A DNA stretch of 5,356 nt from Aequorivita sp. (lineage in GTDB: Bacteria; Bacteroidota; Bacteroidia; Flavobacteriales; Flavobacteriaceae). Of the stretch, positions 1 to 5,356 are shown one piece after another. The stretch covers positions 109,543 through 114,898 of the forward strand of contig NVXN01000004.1 of NCBI GenBank assembly GCA_002733915.1, written 5' to 3'. The position numbers and the translations under genes were made by a program. The notes below the pieces were generated by a model. The model was not told the DNA's origin and did no database searches. It worked only from the letters and a program-made list of their open reading frames with translations. Positions within the stretch are counted from its first letter, which is position 1. The number at the start of each line of letters is the position of its first letter.

Positions 1-606
1 TGAATTCTGTTCTTTTAAAAAACGAGCCGTTCCCGAAATGGTTCCGCCCGTTCCACTACAAGCAACCAAGTGTGTTATTTTTCCAGCAGTCTGTTCCCAA
101 ATTTCTGGACCGGTGGTTTTGTAATGTGCATCAATATTGAGTTGGTTAAAATATTGATTAATGTAAACCGAACCTTTTATTTCATTGTGAAGTCTTTTTG
201 CAACTTCGTAATACGAACGTGGATCATCCGCACTTACATGTGCCGGGCAAACATATACTTTTGCGCCCATTGTTTTCAGCATATCAATTTTATCAGCCGA
301 GGATTTTGAACTTACCGCCAAAATACACTCATATCCTTTAATGATGCTTACCATCGCAATACTGAAACCTGTGTTTCCACTGGTGGTTTCAATAATGGTA
401 TCGCCCGGTTTTAGAATGCCTTTTCTTTCAGCTTCTTCAATGATATAAAGTGCAATACGATCTTTAGTAGAATGCCCCGGGTTGAATGCTTCAACTTTTG
501 CGAAATAATTACCCCTCATTTTTTGGGTAATTTTGTTAAGCTTTATCAACGGTGTGTTGCCTATAAGTTCCAACACGTTATTGTGGGCTTTTATTTCTTC
601 TTTCAT
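1..606 (-). CDS. PLP-dependent cysteine synthase / cystathionine beta-synthase family enzyme, N-terminal part (3' end outside window)
   Basis: My translation of the minus strand from the ATG at 606 runs open for 202 codons to the window edge. It starts [20 protein letters not shown], the usual opening of fold-type II PLP enzymes of sulfur amino-acid synthesis. The Schiff-base lysine is K48 in [10 protein letters not shown]. The substrate loop TSGNTG is at residues 75-80, and the phosphate-binding glycine loop GTGGT at 185-189. The family makes cysteine from O-acetylserine and sulfide, or cystathionine from serine and homocysteine, in the cytoplasm. The stretch around 124-131 ([10 protein letters not shown]) and the TGPEIWEQT segment look more like bacterial cystathionine beta-synthase than classic CysK, but the paralogue cannot be settled, so no symbol is given. 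The family is usually 300-350 residues, so roughly the last third is missing. Any C-terminal regulatory domain would lie outside the window. No Shine-Dalgarno precedes the start. Confidence 0.93.
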   Translation of the reverse strand, partial: MKEEIKAHNNVLELIGNTPLIKLNKITQKMRGNYFAKVEAFNPGHSTKDRIALYIIEEAERKGILKPGDTIIETTSGNTGFSIAMVSIIKGYECILAVSSKSSADKIDMLKTMGAKVYVCPAHVSADDPRSYYEVAKRLHNEIKGSVYINQYFNQLNIDAHYKTTGPEIWEQTAGKITHLVACSGTGGTISGTARFLKEQNS

Positions 607-632
607 AAAGAGGGAGTTCGTTTTAAAATAAC

Positions 633-649
633 TTCAGTTTTAAACTGAA
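633..649. promoter_or_regulatory. Perfect 8-bp-arm palindrome, candidate operator or weak hairpin
   Basis: TTCAGTTT at 633-640 and its exact complement AAACTGAA at 642-649 flank a single central T. The element lies in the 78-base gap between the peptidase stop and the cysteine synthase-like start, and it overlaps a possible -7 box for the latter. The arms are too close to pair fully in RNA; a hairpin would have about 6 bp around a 5-base loop and be AT-rich. On the minus strand it is followed by GTTATTTT, a poor U-tract. It could therefore be a regulator binding site (inference) or a weak terminator for the peptidase gene. Confidence 0.45.
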
Positions 650-666
650 AATTTTAACCGCACAAA
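635..666 (-). promoter_or_regulatory. Possible Bacteroidota-type promoter for the cysteine synthase-like gene
   Basis: On the minus strand a TTTG (666-663) is followed, after a 20-base spacer, by TAAAACTG (642-635). The Bacteroidota consensus is TTTG, a 19-21 base spacer, then TAnnTTTG. The -33 box is exact and the spacer is right, but the -7 box matches only four of its six fixed positions. The leader to the ATG at 606 would be roughly 20 bases. The -7 box overlaps the palindrome at 633-649, which would suit repression, but this is inference. Confidence 0.3.
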
Positions 667-684
667 GGTAAGGAATTATTTTTA

Positions 685-2820
685 TTACTCCTTAATTCCT
701 TCCAAATCCAATAGAAAGGCATAGTCCATAGCTACTTCCTTTAAGGCCTCAAAACGCCCGGAAGCACCGCCATGGCCTGCATCCATATTGGTTTGCAACA
801 GCAATATATTATTGTCAGTTTTTAAATCTCTAAGTTTGGCAACCCATTTTGCGGGTTCCCAATATTGTACTTGGCTGTCGTGCAGCCCCGTTGTTACAAG
901 CATATTTGGGTAGGCTTTGGCTTCCACATTATCATAGGGTGAATAACTTTTCATATAATTATAGTATTCAACCTCATTAGGGTTTCCCCATTCATCGTAT
1001 TCGCCTGTAGTTAATGGAATAGAATCATCGAGCATAGTTGTAACCACATCCACAAATGGTACCGATGCAATTACACCGTTATATAGTTCTGGAGCCATAT
1101 TTATAACGGCACCCATCAAAAGTCCACCAGCAGAACCTCCCGAAGCATATAAATGTTCTTTGGAAGTATAACCCTGCTCTATCAAATATTTGGAAGCATC
1201 GATAAAATCGGTAAATGAATTTTTCTTTTTTAGCAATTTTCCATCCTCATACCATTGTCTTCCCATATATTCACCACCGCGAACGTGAGCAATTGCGAAA
1301 ACAAACCCACGATCCAAAAGACTTAACCGAACTGTGGAAAAGTATGGGTCAATGGTAGCTCCATAGGAACCATAACCATATACTAACGTTGGGTTTGTAC
1401 TATCTTTTTTGATGCCTTTTCTGTAAATAATCGACATTGGAATTTTTGTTCCATCTGTTGCTGTTGCCCATAAGCGCTCGGTTTCATAATTATTTTTATC
1501 AAATTTTCCTCCCAAGACTTCGGTCTCTTTCAAAACCGTTTTCTCTTTGGTCTCCATATTGAAATCAATAACCGAAGCGGGTGTATTCAATGAATTGTAA
1601 CCGTACCGAAGCACCTTTGTGTCAAATTCTGGATTCTGGGTTGTATAGGCTGTATAGGTTTCGTTATCAAAAGGCAAATAATAATCGGTTTCACCTTTCC
1701 ATTTTTTTATTCGAATTTTGGTTAAACCGTTATTACGCTCGCTCACCACCAAATAATCCTTAAAAATATCGATGTCTTCCAACAGCACATCATCACGATG
1801 CGGAATCATATCCACCCAATTTTCTTGGGAAGTTTTGCCTACCGATGTTTTCATAAGTTTGAAATTGAGCGCTTTGTCCTTATTAGTGAGTACGTACCAA
1901 TTGTTTCCATAATGTGAAATGCTATATTCCAATCCTCTTTCACGCGGCTGGAAAATCTTGAATTCTTCCATCGGTGTATTCGCATCCAAAGTCCTGAATT
2001 CTGAAGTCAGTGTACTGTAACTCCCTATTACTATATATTCTCGAGATTTTGTTTTGTAAACGTAGGTGCCAAAGGTTTCGTCCTCTTCAGTAAAAATCAA
2101 TTCGTCCGTTATAGGGTCGGTGCCTAAGGTATGACGGTAAATTCTATCGGCACGCAGCGTTTTCTCGTCCTTTCGGGCGTAAAAAAGTGTTTTATTATCG
2201 TTTCCCCACGTGGCACTTCCCGTTGTTAAAGGAATACGTTCTGGGTATATTTCACCGGTTTCTAGATTCTTTATATAGATGTCGTATTTTCTTCGGCTTA
2301 AAGTATCTACCCCAAAAGAAACAAGTTTATTGTCTTCAGAAACGTTCAATCCTGTTAGATTGTAATAGGAATACCCCTTCGCCATTTCGTTCACATCAAA
2401 AAGGATTTCTTCCGCAGCGTCCAAAGAGGTTTTTTTGCGGGTATAGATCGGATAATCCTTCCCGGTTTCATATTTTGTGATGTAGTAATAACCATTCAAT
2501 TTGTACGGAACTGATTCGTCATCCTCCTTTATGCGCGCCTTCATTTCCTCGAAAAGATTATTTTTAAAATCTTTGGTATGGGCAGTCATTGCCTCGTAAT
2601 ATTCATTTTCTTCCTTCAAATAATTTATTACCTTTTCATCCTCTGGATTGTTGAGCCAGTAATATTCATCAATGCGAACATCTCCGTGCTTTTCAAGTTT
2701 TTTATTAATTTTTTGAGCTTTCGGGAGCGTGATTTTCATGATTTCTTCTGCAGTTTGCTGTGCATTAATTGAAGGCGCAAAAATAAGATAAGCAATTGAA
2801 AAGAAGGCCAATTTTTTCAT
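685..2820 (-). CDS. ptrB: Exported oligopeptidase B-like serine peptidase (prolyl oligopeptidase family, S9A)
   Basis: This is a 711-residue serine peptidase that cleaves short peptides; oligopeptidase B (protease II) cuts after Arg/Lys. Residues 1-21 are a clear Sec signal peptide (MKKLAFFSIAYLIFAPSINA, then QQ), so it probably acts in the periplasm or outside the cell, unlike cytoplasmic E. coli PtrB. After it comes the family opening with HGDVRIDEYYWL, then a beta-propeller-like region to about residue 430, then an alpha/beta-hydrolase domain. The triad is S563 (GGSAGG), D648 (GLHDSQV) and H683 (AGHGG), with the 85- and 35-residue spacings of oligopeptidase B. The P1-basic-residue site TTGEYDEWGNP carries E607 and D609, where I recall two glutamates in characterised enzymes, so trypsin-like specificity is likely but not certain. 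I chose the ATG at 2820 because an in-frame GTG at 2877 would add 19 residues before the signal peptide and run into the divergent promoter. The symbol rests on family resemblance. Confidence 0.93.
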   Translation of the reverse strand: MKKLAFFSIAYLIFAPSINAQQTAEEIMKITLPKAQKINKKLEKHGDVRIDEYYWLNNPEDEKVINYLKEENEYYEAMTAHTKDFKNNLFEEMKARIKEDDESVPYKLNGYYYITKYETGKDYPIYTRKKTSLDAAEEILFDVNEMAKGYSYYNLTGLNVSEDNKLVSFGVDTLSRRKYDIYIKNLETGEIYPERIPLTTGSATWGNDNKTLFYARKDEKTLRADRIYRHTLGTDPITDELIFTEEDETFGTYVYKTKSREYIVIGSYSTLTSEFRTLDANTPMEEFKIFQPRERGLEYSISHYGNNWYVLTNKDKALNFKLMKTSVGKTSQENWVDMIPHRDDVLLEDIDIFKDYLVVSERNNGLTKIRIKKWKGETDYYLPFDNETYTAYTTQNPEFDTKVLRYGYNSLNTPASVIDFNMETKEKTVLKETEVLGGKFDKNNYETERLWATATDGTKIPMSIIYRKGIKKDSTNPTLVYGYGSYGATIDPYFSTVRLSLLDRGFVFAIAHVRGGEYMGRQWYEDGKLLKKKNSFTDFIDASKYLIEQGYTSKEHLYASGGSAGGLLMGAVINMAPELYNGVIASVPFVDVVTTMLDDSIPLTTGEYDEWGNPNEVEYYNYMKSYSPYDNVEAKAYPNMLVTTGLHDSQVQYWEPAKWVAKLRDLKTDNNILLLQTNMDAGHGGASGRFEALKEVAMDYAFLLDLEGIKE
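2757..2820 (-). other. Signal peptide coding region of the S9A peptidase
   Basis: The first 20-21 codons give two lysines, a hydrophobic core (LAFFSIAYLIFA) and a short polar end SINA followed by QQ, a typical signal peptidase I site. No cysteine sits at the cleavage point, so this is not a lipoprotein signal. The exact cleavage site is inferred. Confidence 0.85.
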
Positions 2821-2828
2821 AAAGAAGG

Positions 2829-2861
2829 TTTGATTAATAAGTGTACAAAGTAGTAAATTTG
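2829..2861 (+). promoter_or_regulatory. Bacteroidota-type promoter for ybaB
   Basis: TTTG at 2829-2832 and TAAATTTG at 2854-2861 are separated by 21 bases. Both boxes match the Bacteroidota primary sigma-factor consensus (TTTG, 19-21 bases, TAnnTTTG) exactly. Transcription would start near 2867-2869, giving a leader of under 20 bases that is A-rich and has no Shine-Dalgarno, as is usual in this phylum. The promoter sits in the 65-base region shared with the divergent peptidase gene. I found no equally good promoter for the peptidase on the other strand. Confidence 0.75.
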
Positions 2862-2885
2862 CATTAAACTTAAACACAAAAAAAA

Positions 2886-3209
2886 ATGTTTGGAGATTTA
2901 ATGGGAATGATGGGAAAACTTAAAGAAACCCAAGAGAAAGTAGAAGCAACCAAAAAACGGCTTGACAACGTATTAATTGACGAAGCTAGCAGTGATGGAC
3001 TTTTAAAAATAACCTTAACGGCAAACCGAAAAATTAAAAGTGTTGAAATAGCAAATAGTTTGCTGGAAGATAAAGAGCAATTGGAAGATTATTTAATTCT
3101 AACCTTGAATAAAGCCATCGAAAAAGCTACGAATGTTCACGAAACAGAAGTAGCTGCGGTTGCAAAAGAGGGAATGCCCAACATTCCAGGAATGGATATG
3201 TTTAAATAA
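2886..3209 (+). CDS. ybaB: YbaB/EbfC family nucleoid-associated DNA-binding protein
   Basis: This is a 107-residue protein, the normal family length. It opens [20 protein letters not shown] and ends [12 protein letters not shown], both typical of flavobacterial YbaB. Family knowledge: YbaB/EbfC proteins are small homodimers that bind DNA and coat the nucleoid, and affect expression of many genes. The sequence fits the fold: an N-terminal charged helix (about residues 5-30), a central strand region ([18 protein letters not shown], about 38-56), and a long C-terminal helix ([17 protein letters not shown]). In many bacteria ybaB lies between dnaX and recR; here it has its own promoter and stands divergent from a peptidase gene. 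The following gene, 100 bases downstream on the same strand, may be read from the same transcript. I see no convincing terminator after it. Confidence 0.95.
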   Translation: MFGDLMGMMGKLKETQEKVEATKKRLDNVLIDEASSDGLLKITLTANRKIKSVEIANSLLEDKEQLEDYLILTLNKAIEKATNVHETEVAAVAKEGMPNIPGMDMFK

Positions 3210-3309
3210 AATGCTAAACTTATTATAAATGCACTCAGCAATTTTTTAAACACCTTGTTTTTCACGATATTGAAGGTTCAAATATTCAGTAAACCTTAAA
3301 TACCAAATT

Positions 3310-3630
3310 ATGTTTGAACTCAAAAAAAGCGGTGATAAATTTCACTTTGTGCTAAAAGCGGCCAACGGACAAGTTATTTTAACCAGCCAAATGTACGCCA
3401 CAAAAGCTTCCGCTATGAATGGAATTGAATCTGTTCAGAAAAACTGCGGAAAAGACAGTAGTTTTGAAATAAAAACCGCAAAAAACGGAAAAATTCACTT
3501 TAATATTAAAGCTACCAACGGACAGATAATTGGGAGCAGCCAAATGTACGCTGCAGAAAGTGGCGCAAAAAACGGAATTGAATCCGTGCGTAAAAATGCT
3601 CCAGGAGCTACGGTAAAAGAAGTTGAGTAA
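3310..3630 (+). CDS. yegP: YegP family protein (DUF1508), two tandem repeats
   Basis: This is a 106-residue protein made of two copies of the DUF1508/YegP unit. Copy 1 (about residues 2-46) has FHFVLKAANGQVILTSQMYA and copy 2 (about 52-97) has IHFNIKATNGQIIGSSQMYA; each ends in NGIESV(Q/R)KN. This matches the usual two-repeat architecture and length of bacterial YegP. The fold is a small alpha/beta unit, and the molecular role is not established, so none is assigned. There is no signal peptide, so it is probably cytoplasmic. The 100-base gap to ybaB holds no good TAnnTTTG promoter, so readthrough from ybaB or a weak promoter must supply expression. Its stop codon lies one base from the stop of the convergent threonine aldolase gene. 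Confidence 0.93.
   Translation: MFELKKSGDKFHFVLKAANGQVILTSQMYATKASAMNGIESVQKNCGKDSSFEIKTAKNGKIHFNIKATNGQIIGSSQMYAAESGAKNGIESVRKNAPGATVKEVE
3313..3600 (+). repeat. Internal tandem duplication within yegP
   Basis: The two protein repeats are encoded at about 3313-3447 and 3463-3600, offset by 153 bases (51 codons) in their central parts. Some DNA identity remains: the 15-mer CAGCCAAATGTACGC occurs at 3384-3398 and again at 3537-3551, and GGAATTGAATC recurs in the NGIES motif. The duplication is general in the family, so it is old rather than specific to this genome. Confidence 0.85.
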
Positions 3631-3631
3631 C

Positions 3632-4654
3632 CTATTTATAGTTTTTCAGAATTTTTAAAAACGATTCATGCTTACTTTCGGTGTAATCGAGATGCGTAAC
3701 AATACGTAGCTTGCCCTGCCCCATTGCGCTGATTTTAATGTTTTTTTGAAGAAGGTCGTTCATAAACTTCTCTTCTGAATTTTCTTTTTCCAAATAAAAT
3801 ATAACAATATTGGTCTCGGTAGGTTCTACTTTTTTTACATATGCTTGTTGCGAAAGTACTGCTGCAATTTCAAATGCCTTTTTGTGGTCTTCGGCTAACC
3901 GTTCCATTTGATTGTCCAATGCGTAAATTCCGGCAGCTGCCATAAAACCTATTTGACGCATACTGCCTCCTAGCACTTTGCGTACGCGCATGGCTTTCTT
4001 CATAATGTCTTTTTTGCCAATTAAAACACTCCCCATGGGCGTGCCCAAGCCTTTGCTTAAGCAAACCGAAATGGTATCAAAGACTTTTCCGTATTCTTTT
4101 GGATCTTCCTTTTTGGCAATTAAGGCATTCCATATACGCGCTCCATCAAGATGGAGGCCCAAACCGTTTGCATTGCAAATCTGTTTAATTTTTTCAATTT
4201 CTGAAAAATTGTAACACGCGCCACCACCTTTATTAGTAGTGTTTTCTAAACAGACGAGACTTGTGAGAGGACTGTGATAAAAGTCTGGTGGATTAATGTT
4301 CTCTTCCACTTGTTCCGCAGTTATCATTCCTCTGTTGCCGTCAATTAATTTGCACGAAACACCACTATTGAAAGAAACGCCCCCACCTTCATAATTATAA
4401 ACATGTGCCCATTTATCGGCTATCAACTGTTCTCCCGGTTGGGTATGCATTTTAATGGCCGCCTGATTTGCCATACTTCCCGTGGGAAAAAAAAGAGCGG
4501 TATCCATCCCAAACATTTCTGCCAATTTTTGTTCCAGATTATTAGCCGTTGGGTCTTCTTTATAAACGTCATCGCCCACTTCAGCATTTAGTATGGCTTG
4601 CAGCATGCCCCTTGTGGGCTTTGTAACGGTATCGCTTCGTAAATCTATAATCAT
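3632..4654 (-). CDS. ltaE: Low-specificity L-threonine aldolase (PLP-dependent)
   Basis: This is a 340-residue fold-type I PLP enzyme that splits L-threonine or L-allo-threonine into glycine and acetaldehyde in the cytoplasm. The start MIIDLRSDTVTKPT is diagnostic of the family. Key residues are visible: H84 in DKWAHVYNYEGG (stacks on the cofactor ring), D170 and R173 in HLDGARIWNA (bind the cofactor nitrogen and substrate carboxylate), and the Schiff-base lysine K201 in SVCLSKGLGTPMGS. The length is normal (about 330-350) and the frame is intact. The isomer preference cannot be read from the sequence; the symbol follows the E. coli enzyme, while some databases use ltaA. The gene starts nine bases after the stop of the upstream secreted-protein gene, so the two are probably cotranscribed. 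It is convergent with yegP, with one base between the stop codons. No Shine-Dalgarno precedes the ATG. Confidence 0.95.
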   Translation of the reverse strand: MIIDLRSDTVTKPTRGMLQAILNAEVGDDVYKEDPTANNLEQKLAEMFGMDTALFFPTGSMANQAAIKMHTQPGEQLIADKWAHVYNYEGGGVSFNSGVSCKLIDGNRGMITAEQVEENINPPDFYHSPLTSLVCLENTTNKGGGACYNFSEIEKIKQICNANGLGLHLDGARIWNALIAKKEDPKEYGKVFDTISVCLSKGLGTPMGSVLIGKKDIMKKAMRVRKVLGGSMRQIGFMAAAGIYALDNQMERLAEDHKKAFEIAAVLSQQAYVKKVEPTETNIVIFYLEKENSEEKFMNDLLQKNIKISAMGQGKLRIVTHLDYTESKHESFLKILKNYK

Positions 4655-4663
4655 CTGTATTTT

Positions 4664-5293
4664 TTACTTTTCTCTTAATAAACTTCCAGAGTCCTCCATA
4701 TTTTTGAACATTTCCGATAGCAAAATATCCAATTTTACTAGTGGTAGTGATTTATTATGCTCTGCATTAACGTTTTTATATTTTGACTCGTTGGTCAAAT
4801 CAAATTCCCGAAAGTTCTTTTCAAAAGATTTTCCATCAAAAACAAATTTATATTCTTTGTGGCAAGAATTCACAGTCATATTTCCGTAGGCATTCTCATC
4901 TACTTTTTCACCTTCATAAGGCTTTATCTCGCCCTGTTTCAACGCCTGTTTGTCTTTAAAGAATTTCTCAATGGTCTTTTTTCTACTTATGCTTATAGGC
5001 ATAAAACTTCCACAATTGTCAAACTTTTGTAGCTTCATAACATCTTCATCTTCTCTCCAAAAAACATACACAGAATAATAGGTGGATTTGGATGTGCACA
5101 GTTTGCCGTCAGGTAAATTAAACATCTGAATATTCCCATCACAATAATCTTTCCTGTAAAAATATTCAGGGTTTTGTTGTAATTCAAGTTCTGCCATTTT
5201 TTGGGCAACCAGAATATCAACAAAGGCTTCATCATTTTGTGCGAAACCTATAGCTGTCAATATGCATGTAAATAAAAGCAATGAATTTTTCAT
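4664..5293 (-). CDS. Exported protein of unknown function with four cysteines in the mature part
   Basis: I do not recognise a named family. This 209-residue protein begins MKNSLLLFTCILTAIGFAQN, a short Sec signal peptide with likely cleavage near residues 18-19. C10 is inside the hydrophobic core and does not fit a lipobox, so a lipoprotein is unlikely. The mature part has four cysteines (C51, C66, C94, C144), an even number that would allow two disulfides in the periplasm or outside the cell. The region from about 44 to 102 looks folded and conserved-like (YFYRKDYCDGNIQMF, YYSVYVFW, KFDNCGSFMPI). The C-terminal half is rich in lysine and glutamate. There is no membrane segment after the signal. 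The stop is nine bases before the threonine aldolase start, suggesting one transcript, although no functional link is obvious. The ATG at 5293 is chosen because it gives a clean signal peptide. Confidence 0.85.
   Translation of the reverse strand: MKNSLLLFTCILTAIGFAQNDEAFVDILVAQKMAELELQQNPEYFYRKDYCDGNIQMFNLPDGKLCTSKSTYYSVYVFWREDEDVMKLQKFDNCGSFMPISISRKKTIEKFFKDKQALKQGEIKPYEGEKVDENAYGNMTVNSCHKEYKFVFDGKSFEKNFREFDLTNESKYKNVNAEHNKSLPLVKLDILLSEMFKNMEDSGSLLREK
5237..5293 (-). other. Signal peptide coding region of the uncharacterised exported protein
   Basis: The first 19 codons give a lysine at position 2, a hydrophobic core (LLLFTCILTAIGF) and AQ before an acidic mature start (NDEAF). The pattern fits signal peptidase I. 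The precise cut, after A18 or Q19, is inferred. Confidence 0.75.
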
Positions 5294-5356
5294 AAAAGAA
5301 AAAATTTAAAGGATTTATTATTTCAGAATTGGATCTCTCTAAGAAACTATAAAATT
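5294..5356 (-). promoter_or_regulatory. Upstream region of the exported-protein gene; promoter not resolved
   Basis: Sixty-three AT-rich bases precede the ATG at 5293. No exact TAnnTTTG is seen on the minus strand. The nearest candidate, TAGTTTCT close to the window edge, fits only partly, and its -33 partner would lie outside the window. Whether this is the first gene of the transcript cannot be decided here. Confidence 0.2.

Noticed and set aside
70..309. Plus-strand open frame of 79 codons opposite the cysteine synthase-like gene
   Set aside because: It is antisense to a well-supported enzyme gene whose motifs (K48, TSGNTG, GTGGT) fix the true frame, and its translation resembles no family.
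1581..2772. Several plus-strand open frames opposite the peptidase gene
   Set aside because: They are antisense shadows of a long intact coding region, with compositions unlike real proteins and no family motifs.
2821..2877. GTG at 2877 as the start of the S9 peptidase, giving 730 residues
   Set aside because: It would put 19 residues before a complete signal peptide and cover the exact promoter boxes of ybaB. The ATG at 2820 gives a normal exported protein.
3212..3246. Possible terminator after ybaB: TGCT at 3212-3215, AGCA at 3237-3240, then a run of T
   Set aside because: The stem is only 4 bp with a loop of about 21 bases. The T-run is suggestive, but the hairpin is too weak to call.
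3210..3309. Separate promoter for yegP in the gap after ybaB
   Set aside because: No TAnnTTTG with an upstream TTTG at the right spacing is present on the plus strand, only AT-rich sequence. Expression by readthrough is as likely.
3870..4591. Open frames on both strands within the threonine aldolase gene
   Set aside because: They are shadows of the aldolase frame, which is fixed by its catalytic and cofactor-binding motifs.
1..5356. Mobile element, CRISPR array, tRNA/rRNA, phage or defence system
   Set aside because: I looked for repeats with regular spacing, transposase or integrase motifs, inverted terminal repeats and RNA-gene signatures and saw none. All substantial coding space is taken by chromosomal genes.

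Overview
The window is an AT-rich piece of chromosome that reads like a member of the Bacteroidota, most likely a Flavobacteriaceae-type organism. The protein families and their wording (a signal-peptide-bearing S9 peptidase, a YbaB ending in GMDMFK, a DUF1508/YegP protein) fit that group. So do the lack of Shine-Dalgarno sequences before the starts and one very good Bacteroidota-type promoter (TTTG, 21-base spacer, TAnnTTTG). No taxon can be named from this window alone.

Layout from left to right. Bases 1-606 (minus) hold the N-terminal 202 codons of a PLP-dependent cysteine synthase / cystathionine beta-synthase family enzyme, cut by the window edge. Bases 607-684 are a short intergenic gap with a perfect 8-bp-arm palindrome overlapping a possible promoter for that gene. 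Bases 685-2820 (minus) encode an exported oligopeptidase B-like S9A serine peptidase with a complete Ser-Asp-His triad. Bases 2821-2885 are a divergent promoter region. Bases 2886-3209 (plus) encode the nucleoid-associated protein YbaB/EbfC. Bases 3310-3630 (plus) encode a two-repeat YegP/DUF1508 protein. Bases 3632-4654 (minus) encode an L-threonine aldolase, convergent with yegP and separated from it by one base. Bases 4664-5293 (minus) encode a small exported protein of unknown function with four cysteines in its mature part, nine bases upstream of the aldolase and probably in the same transcript.

The genes do not form an obvious single pathway. Two of them are PLP enzymes of amino-acid metabolism (sulfur amino acids; threonine to glycine), one degrades peptides outside the cytoplasm, and one is a chromosome-associated housekeeping protein. 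No mobile element, RNA gene, CRISPR array, phage gene or defence system was seen. I regard this as an ordinary chromosomal region. The points that deserve a second look are the palindrome before the cysteine synthase-like gene, the exported uncharacterised protein, the export and active-site details of the peptidase, and the compact convergent and divergent junctions.
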